Part shown: positions 6,001 through 8,330 of the stretch, piece by piece
Numbering within the stretch: position 1 is the stretch's first letter
Layout: each line of letters starts with the position of its first letter
Origin: CAYRYU01 sp964428355
GTDB lineage: Bacteria > Muiribacteriota > Ozemobacteria > Ozemobacterales > Ozemobacteraceae
Length of the DNA stretch: 8,330 bases
NCBI GenBank assembly: GCA_964428355.1
Contig: CAYRYU010000173.1
Coordinates: forward strand, 1-8,330
Reading direction: 5' to 3'
Program-made: the position numbers and the translations under genes
Notes under the pieces: generated by a model
What the model saw: the letters and a program-made list of their open reading frames with translations, nothing else
The model's database searches: none
What the model was told of the DNA's origin: nothing

Positions 6001-8149
6001 ATTGGGCGCCACCCGAACCCGAGTTCCCCTGATCGTCGACCTGGACGTCGATCTGCGCTGGCCCGGTGTAAGCCGCTGTCGGACTGAACGTCAGGCCGTC
6101 AAGAGCGGTCTGGGAATCCGCGATGGTGCCGGTGAAAGTCATCGCGGCCGTTCCATCGCCACCCGACGTGATCGTCAAGCCGCTCGTTGTGGAAAGGTTC
6201 ATCGTCCCGTTTGTGCAGGAAAGGGTGACTTCAACCGGGTTCGCCCCGGAATCGGAGTCAGTGATGGAGATGAGGTTCCCGTTCCCGGTCGAAAGGGTAA
6301 GCGAACCGTTCACGGCTACGCTCTGGGCTGCGGGCATGGTGATCACGGGAGCATCGTTGGCGGGAGTGACCGTGATATTGAAGGTCTGGACCGGCGACGT
6401 GTCGTCGCCGCCGTAGGCCGTTCCGCCGTCATCGTGAAGTTGTACTGAAACGACGGCTGTTCCGAAAGCGTCCGCGGCGGGCGTGAAGGCCAGGGTACCG
6501 TTGGCCGCGATCGCGGGTTGGGCCGAGAAGAGGGCGTTGTTGTCGTTCGTGACGATGAAGTTGAGGGTCTGGCCGGATTCGTTGGCTTTCCCGGGGTCGA
6601 TGGCGGTTGCCCACCCCACGACAGTCTGCGCGCCGCAGTCTTCCGCCACCGTCTGGTCCGCGCCTTTTGTAAATAATGGTTCGGCGTTGACAAGGTGTAC
6701 GTTGATGTTGAAGGTCTGGACCGCCGATGTGTCGACACCTCCGTTTGCCGTTCCTCCGTTGTCCTGGACCTGGACCGAAACGATGGCGGTCCCGAAGGCC
6801 GCGGCCGCGGGGGTGAAAGTCAGGGTGCCGTTGGCCGCGATCGCGGGTTGGACGGAAAACAGGGCGTTGTTGTCGTTGGAGACGATGAACCCACTGATCG
6901 ATTGGGCCGATTCGTTGGCGGGCCCGACGCTCATTCCCGTGGCCCAACCTGCTACGGTCTGGGCCCCGCAGCTCTCGACCACGTCCTGGTCCGCACCTTT
7001 GGTGAAGGAAGGCGCGTCATTGGATGAGTTGACCGTGATGTTGAAGGTCTGGGCGACCGAAGTGTCGACGCCGCCATTGGCGGTTCCACCGTCATCGTGA
7101 ATCTGAACGGTGACCACGGCGGTTCCGAAAAGGTTGGCGGCGGGCGTATAGGTCAGGGTTCCGTTCGCCGCGATCGCGGGCTGTGTCGAAAAAAGGGCAT
7201 TGTTGTCGTTGGAAACGATGAAGTTGACGTTCTGCGCGGCCTCGTTGGCCGGCCCGTCCGAGATGGCCGTTGCCCAGTTGGCGATGCTCTGTGCTCCGGC
7301 ATCCTCATTCACCGTCTGATCCGAGCCTTTCGTAAATGAGGGAACATCGTTCACTGAGTTGACCGTGATGTTGAAGGTCTGGGCGGCGGAGGTGTTTACT
7401 CCTCCGTTCGCGGTTCCGCCGTTGTCATGGATCTGGACGGTAACGATAGCAGTTCCGAATGCATTCGCGGCAGGGGTATAGGTCAGCGTTCCGTTCGCTG
7501 CGATTGCCGGTTGGGTCGAAAACAGGCCATTGTTGTTGTTGGAAACGATGAAATCTACGGTCTGACCGGACTCGTTTGCGGGGCCGGGCGAGATCGCGGT
7601 TGCCCAGTTTGCCACGGTCTGGGCACCGCAATCCTCATTGTCCGTCTGGTCCGCACCTTTGGTAAAGGAGGGAACATCGTTCACCGAATTCACTGTTAGG
7701 CTTATCGCCCTGGCGGCTCCGCCGCTAAAAGTAACCGTAAGGGTGTCCGGGCCGAAATAGTTGGGGCTCGGTGTGTAAACCATGCTTCGGAGGCAATCCC
7801 TGAGATTGTTCCTTGAGCTTCCGTTAACGGTGATCACAACATTTGAAGTCCCGTTGGTGGCTCCGAAGGTGATCGCCCCGAATGCGCCGAGACTCACTGT
7901 TCCGTTTGTAACGGTTACCGTTGCCAATGTTTCGGCACCAAAACCTCCCAAGGTCCATTGGGGGTTGTTTATGCTGACGTTCGTTTGATCCTCATTCAAG
8001 GTGGTGGCATTCGGGAAACCTGTGATTGTCCATGCCAGGGCCGCAGGTGGGGACATCAATGCCAAAAATGTCAGAAAAAAAAGAAAGCGAACTCGATAGA
8101 GGATTTCCGGTCCCGACAAACGAAATTTTTCCCCAATCGAACGTTTCAT
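1..8149 (-). CDS. Giant secreted multidomain beta-sandwich surface protein (C-terminus cut by window edge)
   Basis: The frame starting at 8149 is open for 2716 codons to base 1 with no stop, so the protein is longer than seen. The ATG is preferred because AGGAG lies 7 nt upstream and a signal peptide begins at once; the frame is also open further upstream, but that stretch overlaps the preceding gene. Domain order: signal peptide 1-39, cadherin-like 40-156, four tandem-95-like repeats 157-597, diverged cadherin-like unit 598-730, two FN3-like 731-925, DUF2341-like 960-1062, nidogen-like 1063-1292, beta-sandwich 1293-1422, eight CARDB/DUF11-like units 1423-2353, three tail units from 2354. No enzyme motif, membrane segment (after the signal) or sorting signal is visible; a C-terminal anchor or type IX-like signal would lie outside the window. 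By analogy it is a surface adhesin, matrix or surface-layer protein. Reading frame and export are clear; function is inferred. Confidence 0.95.
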   Translation of the reverse strand, partial: MKRSIGEKFRLSGPEILYRVRFLFFLTFLALMSPPAALAWTITGFPNATTLNEDQTNVSINNPQWTLGGFGAETLATVTVTNGTVSLGAFGAITFGATNGTSNVVITVNGSSRNNLRDCLRSMVYTPSPNYFGPDTLTVTFSGGAARAISLTVNSVNDVPSFTKGADQTDNEDCGAQTVANWATAISPGPANESGQTVDFIVSNNNNGLFSTQPAIAANGTLTYTPAANAFGTAIVTVQIHDNGGTANGGVNTSAAQTFNITVNSVNDVPSFTKGSDQTVNEDAGAQSIANWATAISDGPANEAAQNVNFIVSNDNNALFSTQPAIAANGTLTYTPAANLFGTAVVTVQIHDDGGTANGGVDTSVAQTFNITVNSSNDAPSFTKGADQDVVESCGAQTVAGWATGMSVGPANESAQSISGFIVSNDNNALFSVQPAIAANGTLTFTPAAAAFGTAIVSVQVQDNGGTANGGVDTSAVQTFNINVHLVNAEPLFTKGADQTVAEDCGAQTVVGWATAIDPGKANESGQTLNFIVTNDNNALFSAQPAIAANGTLAFTPAADAFGTAVVSVQLHDDGGTAYGGDDTSPVQTFNITVTPANDAPVITMPAAQSVAVNGSLTLSTGNGNLISITDSDSGANPVEVTLSCTNGTMNLSTTSGLTITSGGDGTAAMTFTGTIADSQTALDGLTFSPTAAYTGPAQIDVQVDDQGNSGSGGAQSDSESLAITVLVPPNTAPPSGLQALPSGGGIYISWEASPPENGATVVSYLLYRNTVPNDPAGATLIGTIPAGTTSTTDTWVGNPHYYFIRDVDSNGQTSPYSSQVSVAQAFPVNDGPREDLPFSWNIDRVEANWVHPAVELSGYRVAVGTTPGGTDVINWTDVGATDHVTLTGVTLASGATYFTSVQLIDPMGNLSTLSTSDGFMVRGDQIFEDTSGAQYFSYARSLVNIDRATDPNSIRPTTFASGGLWNYRVKVTVKEPNVTERYNAPCHVTFAIPAGQQPFSVDEFRVTDESGNEIPRHNLTAPVNSVPATPQLVFLVNLGKGESRDYWIYWGRAAAPGSTFPLAASLTSRLEWTPYYSRKLLTPGIETITISAANNFGLTAGRDFERTFGPDNVLFAQDDCWSDPFNLPWPFYFYGNNVQNGWYVDSNGRMYRAADAWGDYTNSWNEFRTGNTGGLITPMWVDLRYNNPSYPANPGCYGRTETFTNPDRKAFTWRVNRYTTPDDVYVFQSVLYSTGDIAFRYDLLSYRGLWDSSGTDDAVNLVNTAGISNDNNNIWLRNTPLNVGVGLTPTSFFQCMDAFRNSYSVGTIETPTAGYANMGNIDSIVFDSRSTTPQWVTLNYESTLAADGRLVFYARTGDTFDQAATGAWTLLTTVTSAAPDGSIAIPAGIATKRFLQYRCVFQGNVAGAAPILDRVLLVCRGLSIEAVTATSTQGVSQGQDGVKVMVGFRNYHNSDLTFQSASMTFSLGSYTVSMDSIENSGVIPIGGTIFATFSVDVWDDSPTGTATVDCNATFTAAGPAITFCDVGAQDPFVWRVWKKAKLVISSTDTTPPMVTKGQEFIPVRANIENAGEVPFSFTGASLTFQLGLYTIAFNSPAAGTVVPGLGSITAEFSVSIGLTSESGVSLIDATASGTNTFTGKVVQATTSLVLDSWIIQNKAKLLLTDVTASETVFRGQANAPVFLKAVNEGEAAANWASSVIDFTPVDLPAKTYLSKEPVTAFPVQILGGGGNYTARYSVTVAPNSATGTDDIDPTIWFADDNTKVEETYTSPVSLASWTVVAELISTYKDAAFNFPSSSFNQPLSGNRIVYAKGTNMSAYTDFIVRWYNPSGVEVASSSILTGDASGTLTHEYSLSPSSPQGNWVLKVTNPLNTFTACQTNFDVVSPASLSVQVSMPPSVSVGQPFNVYLTCTNAGGASMTGVTPSALETSGVGGATQFAGPNPLVHIISGFSQATFTWDFGAVTPGTFTASATGYGFDANSDDFLTSLYSSASTNIQNPPNVSIVSVIATQTIVYRNQQNLQVNVRVRNTGSATAILQAASLTFTIGSFTQTLASPTFPFYLAGSNTYATLTFSIDVAYDSPTGPTTFNCNLLSCDSNFPASSTWINAPTPSAGWTIASIGIRLSNNIGYDPENYTFVTGQTVYARAFGLTPNSTWYRLRFYNFQIPTISPAPAGELYVSSQLAANASGEADFMYPIPLTGNPGVWSVEIDPQNKANVLAVQYFDLQVPGTLLASLTLSPSGPFEGDIVTATLVASNSLSTAASLITPATTSTLIKTAGSVGDLTYVSGPVPPSASIEAMASATFVWTYTAASSTGLTGTLALTTAAASSVTGLEVNRQIEASGSLTVTSPQIRIFRRELSLSATNTWDQGSIGPGEVGPTVAATAKNTGNATLSAILWNTVDLNGPGSNKISYSCLSLTPSPVATTLSPLSANATRSVFSKLTVPYNQPAGTYIATMTMFEDLVSNGSRDPLEPYVLFAVNVQVPSKKNILMTEGYVDLGDWPPNNFTGSTTFHIMNIGNLDLVNLKIETPPVATGTFFNVFPVSLGGLTVATPNITSAQASADIPALAPAFHGGYIATWTIYDDSDSSGDRQPTEASTTFQVRINIGTKDFTLAPPTIDLGIGTPSSVVPSQQLTINNTGSLNLSALRSVFPSLDDGAGHTIASSNLNIIYPGIILSGGAGIASVAMVVPAGTAQGVYSGQVWVYEDVNGNTT
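2..1090 (-). other. Three tail units i-k with acidic loop (residues 2354-2716, last cut)
   Basis: Units run about 2354-2486, 2487-2611 and 2612 to the window edge. Each has an entry strand with '(D)xG' (DQGSIGPGE, VDLGDWPP, IDLGIGTP), an Asn-Thr/Asn-Ile-Gly strand (KNTGNATL, MNIGNLDL, NNTGSLNL), and near its end GxYxAx or GVYSG followed by an aromatic residue and an acidic loop (FEDLVSNGSRDP, YDDSDSSGDRQP, YEDVNGNT). The aromatic residue falls at 2462, 2585 and 2708, exactly 123 residues apart. The acidic loop resembles Ca-binding DxDxNGD loops. More copies probably follow beyond the window. Confidence 0.75.
1091..1804 (-). other. Two-domain block g-h, second copy (residues 2116-2353)
   Basis: Domain g opens WTIASIGIRLSNNIGYDP and has QTVYARAFGLT, YRLRFYNFQI, PGVWSVEIDPQNK and QYFDLQVPGTLLASL. 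Domain h has FEGDIVTATLVASN and ASATFVWTYTAASSTG. Each element has its counterpart, in the same order, in block d-e at residues 1778-2001, so the pair was duplicated as a unit. Domain g has a slightly longer loop between its middle strands. Confidence 0.65.
1805..2146 (-). other. CARDB-like unit f (residues 2002-2115)
   Basis: It reads LQVNVRVRNTGSA, then QAASLTFTIGSFTQTL and ATLTFSIDVAYDSPTG. These match unit a closely (QSASMTFSLGSYTVSM, FSVDVWDDSPTG), so f is a paralogue of units a and b rather than of its direct neighbours. It ends before the junction Trp2116. Confidence 0.7.
2147..2818 (-). other. Two-domain block d-e, first copy (residues 1778-2001)
   Basis: Domain d opens WTVVAELISTYKDAAF and has IVYAKGTN, FIVRWYNPSGVEV, GNWVLKVTNP and QTNFDVVSPASL. 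Domain e has VGQPFNVYLTCTNAGGASMT and ISGFSQATFTWDFGAVTPGT. Domain e resembles DUF11/CARDB-type Ig-like folds, while d looks like a macroglobulin-type (MG2-like) sandwich. The same pair reappears at residues 2116-2353. Confidence 0.6.
2819..3883 (-). other. Three CARDB-like Ig-fold units a-c (residues 1423-1777)
   Basis: Units run about 1423-1537, 1538-1653 and 1654-1777. Units a and b share (A)SMTFSLGSYT / ASLTFQLGLYT, an FSV(D/S) strand after a 'vip/vvpg..' turn, and a junction Trp followed by an 'AKL' strand (Trp1538 KKAKL, Trp1654 IIQNKAKL). Unit c starts with the same AKL strand but is more diverged and ends at Trp1778. CARDB domains are adhesion-type Ig folds. The match is by pattern, and boundaries are set from the Trp junctions. 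Confidence 0.6.
3884..4273 (-). other. Beta-sandwich with FLQYR strand (residues 1293-1422)
   Basis: The stretch contains NIDSIVFDSRS, WVTLNYESTLAADGRLVFYARTG, FLQYRCVFQGN (1395-1405) and ILDRVLLVC (1412-1420). The order (an Asp-Ser opening, a 'G.l.fyaRtg' strand, a 'fLQYR..f.g' strand and a 'P.Ld.V.l' closing strand) is common in jelly-roll-like modules of bacterial secreted proteins. The exact family is not recognised. Cys1400 and Cys1420 are placed where a disulfide is possible. Confidence 0.5.
4274..4963 (-). other. Nidogen-like beta domain (residues about 1063-1292)
   Basis: Visible landmarks in order are FNLPWPFYFYGNNV (1126-1139), WYVDSNGRMY (1143-1152), GLITPMWVDLRY (1175-1186), KAFTWRVNRY (1210-1219) and VFQSVLYSTGDIAFRYD (1227-1243), closing with VGVGL. 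This is the pattern 'lPF.F.fyG..y....vssNG.i.f' / 'i.P.W.Dl' / 'f.v.W' / 'fQ..Ly.nG.I.f.Y' / 'iGi' seen in nidogen-like extracellular domains and in similar domains attached to bacterial subtilases and PKD proteins. It contains Cys1121 and Cys1197, which might pair. No catalytic residues are recognisable. Confidence 0.6.
4964..5272 (-). other. DUF2341-like domain (residues about 960-1062)
   Basis: It begins LWNYRVKVTV and includes FSVDEFRVTDESGNEIPRHN, then LVFLVNLGKGESRDYWIYWG. This matches the layout of DUF2341 domains: W-x-Y-R-x-x-(I/V)-x-(I/V) start, a middle 'D(I/L)R(F/V)TD..G..(I/L)P', and an end 'I...S...YYGN'-like strand with aromatic residues (Trp1048, Trp1051). The family has no established function and occurs in large secreted bacterial proteins. 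The assignment is by motif recall only. Confidence 0.6.
5375..5959 (-). other. Pair of fibronectin type III-like domains (residues 731-925)
   Basis: The first (about 731-829) reads APPSGLQALPSGGGIYISWE, then VVSYLLYRN and HYYFIRDVDSNGQTSPYS. These are the usual FN3 landmarks: Pro-rich entry, B-strand Trp, C-strand Y-x-(L/I)-Y-R and the F-strand Tyr before a DxxG turn. The second (about 830-925) has VEANWVHP, LSGYRVAVGT and TYFTSVQLIDPMGNLS in the same order. FN3 modules in bacterial exported proteins serve as spacers or ligand-binding units. An RGD at 923-925 is probably chance. Confidence 0.75.
5960..6358 (-). other. Diverged cadherin-like unit (residues 598-730)
   Basis: It keeps the NDAPVI linker of the tandem array but then changes family. 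It contains ISITDSDSG, a strand pair around LSCTNGTMNLS, and ALDGLTFSPTAAYTGPAQIDV, which corresponds to the 'L.gLtf.P...y.G...i.v...D.G' signature of cadherin-like repeats. A Ser/Gly-rich stretch (NSGSGGAQSDSES) then leads into a VLVPP linker before the FN3 pair. Confidence 0.7.
6359..6688 (-). repeat. Tandem repeat unit 4 (residues 488-597)
   Basis: This 110-residue unit carries EDCGAQ (Cys505). It is more diverged at the linkers: NAEPLF at its start, GGDDTSPV near its end and ITVTPA at its close. Confidence 0.92.
6689..7021 (-). repeat. Tandem repeat unit 3 (residues 377-487)
   Basis: This 111-residue unit carries ESCGAQ (Cys394) and a one-residue insertion giving SISGFIVSN. Its end is unusual (NINVHLV in place of NITVNS). 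It shares the QPAIAANGTL core with the others. Confidence 0.92.
7022..7351 (-). repeat. Tandem repeat unit 2 (residues 267-376)
   Basis: This is the 110-residue second unit and the only one with EDAGAQ (Ala284), the form most usual in this repeat class. It is closest to unit 1. Confidence 0.92.
7352..7681 (-). repeat. Tandem repeat unit 1 (residues 157-266)
   Basis: This is the 110-residue first unit. It carries EDCGAQ with Cys174 where many relatives have Ala, and a run of four Asn (residues 204-207) where the other units have NDNN. Confidence 0.92.
7682..8032 (-). other. N-terminal cadherin-like/bacterial Ig-like domain (residues 40-156)
   Basis: The mature N-terminus opens with a beta-rich domain. 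It contains LNEDQT near its start, a repeated pattern of alternating hydrophobic residues, and a late strand YTPSPNYFGPDTLTVTF. The Y-P-x-x-(Y/F)-FG-x-D-x-(L/F)-T-(V/Y) signature is typical of bacterial cadherin-like (tandem-95/Big_9-type) domains. It is distinct in sequence from the four repeats that follow but shares their general fold signature and the closing (V)NSVND linker. Such linkers often bind calcium in cadherin-like chains; that is family knowledge, not shown here. Confidence 0.7.
8033..8149 (-). other. Signal peptide (residues 1-39)
   Basis: A long, Arg/Lys-containing n-region of about 21 residues (starting MKRSIGEKFR) precedes a hydrophobic core RFLFFLTFLALM at residues 21-32. 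The site ALA at 37-39 fits signal peptidase I, giving a mature start at Trp40. No lipobox Cys is present, so this looks like Sec export rather than a lipoprotein. The n-region is longer than average but well within the known range. Confidence 0.88.
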
Positions 8150-8156
8150 GTAAAAT

Positions 8157-8161
8157 CTCCT
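8157..8161 (-). promoter_or_regulatory. Ribosome binding site of the giant secreted protein
   Basis: The minus strand reads AGGAG, then seven bases (ATTTTAC), then the ATG at 8149. Sequence match and spacing are both close to ideal, which decides the start in a frame that is also open upstream. The site lies in the 23-bp gap after the upstream stop codon. No separate promoter is evident in this gap. Confidence 0.9.
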
Positions 8162-8172
8162 ATTGTCCAAGT

Positions 8173-8330
8173 CTAGAGCCCTGGCACCCGGAATCCCTTG
8201 GAAAGATCCTTCAATCTTGTGTTTCCAATCGGGTCTTGGGGGCGAAGTTCGCAGAATGTCCGCAATACGGAAACTGCGGAGGCGATCTCCCCTTTTTCCT
8301 CCAGGATTCCAGCATACTCCGCCGAAAATT
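8173..8330 (-). CDS. C-terminal end of a TPR-repeat protein (N-terminus outside window)
   Basis: Only the last 51 residues are visible, ending at a TAG at 8175-8173. Residues 5-32 of this fragment align without gaps to the tetratricopeptide repeat consensus: the helix A/B turn reads EEKGEIASAV (Gly and Ala at the conserved positions) and the second helix ends FCELRPQDP with the usual Pro. About 20 residues follow the motif (ending FRVPGL), as in a capping helix and tail. TPRs are protein-interaction scaffolds; what this one binds is unknown. The gene ends 23 bp before the start of the giant secreted protein on the same strand with no terminator between, so the two are probably co-transcribed and perhaps functionally linked, for instance in export or assembly; that link is inference. 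Location in the cell cannot be judged because the N-terminus is missing. Confidence 0.85.
   Translation of the reverse strand, partial: FSAEYAGILEEKGEIASAVSVLRTFCELRPQDPIGNTRLKDLSKGFRVPGL

Larger units (their letters stand above)
6359..7681 (-). repeat. Array of four tandem ~330-bp coding repeats (residues 157-597)
   Basis: Four consecutive units encode the same domain: residues 157-266, 267-376, 377-487 and 488-597 (periods 330, 330, 333 and 330 bp). Each unit opens with an ND-x-P-type linker (NAEP in unit 4), then FTKGxDQ, GAQ, WAT, FIV(S/T)N, LFSxQPAIAANGTL, TPAA, FGTA, DxGGTA and QTFNI. Unit 3 has one extra residue before FIVSN. By hand alignment units 1 and 2 differ at about 18 of 110 residues. 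The repeat matches the tandem-95/cadherin-like class common in very large bacterial surface proteins, where linker Asp/Asn residues are thought to bind calcium and stiffen the rod. Confidence 0.93.

Noticed and set aside
5096..6448. 450-codon open frame on the plus strand
   Set aside because: It lies wholly antisense to the giant gene, crosses the boundaries of its cadherin-like, FN3 and DUF2341-like regions, and gives an Arg/Gly/Asp-rich product with no recognisable domain. It is a GC-rich shadow.
6483..7100. Plus-strand frame with an internal repeat (KVRVPLAAIAGW-like)
   Set aside because: The repetition is only the reverse complement of the tandem coding repeats on the minus strand.
6359..7681. 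Regular ~330-bp repeats as a CRISPR or non-coding satellite
   Set aside because: The period and conservation follow codons, with silent differences between units, so this is a coding domain array.
8150..8172. Promoter or terminator in the 23-bp intergenic gap
   Set aside because: The gap holds the ribosome binding site and no hairpin with a T-run or recognisable -35/-10 pair fits in it.

Overview
The window is almost entirely one gene, read on the minus strand. It starts at an ATG at 8149 behind a good ribosome binding site and stays open, with no stop, for 2716 codons until the window ends at base 1. It encodes an exported, cell-surface or extracellular protein made almost wholly of small beta-sandwich domains. 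No catalytic domain is visible. Just upstream in the transcript (8173-8330, also minus) is the C-terminal end of a TPR protein. Only 23 bp separate the two genes, so they probably share a transcript.

Layout of the large protein, N- to C-terminus: signal peptide (residues 1-39); one cadherin-like domain (40-156); four tandem repeats of 110, 110, 111 and 110 residues (157-597); a diverged cadherin-like unit (598-730); two fibronectin type III-like domains (731-925); a DUF2341-like domain (about 960-1062); a nidogen-like domain (about 1063-1292); a beta-sandwich ending in a 'FLQYR' strand (1293-1422); eight CARDB/DUF11-like Ig-fold units (1423-2353), among which a two-domain block occurs twice; and a tail of three related units (2354-2716, cut by the window edge) with an acidic loop recurring exactly every 123 residues.

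The organism is a bacterium, probably with an outer membrane, with a moderately GC-rich genome favouring C or G at third codon positions. Mosaics of tandem-95/cadherin-like repeats, FN3, DUF2341 and CARDB-like domains are typical of very large surface proteins in Planctomycetes, Verrucomicrobia, Lentisphaerae and candidate phyla such as Riflebacteria or Omnitrophica. I cannot place it more exactly. The likely role is adhesion, a surface layer or matrix, by domain analogy only.

The plus strand has many long open frames, the longest 450 codons at 5096-6448. All lie antisense to the large gene, show no recognisable domains and have Arg/Gly-rich compositions expected of GC-rich shadows, so none is annotated. 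No RNA gene, mobile element, CRISPR array or terminator was seen, and no gene-free stretch exceeds 23 bp.
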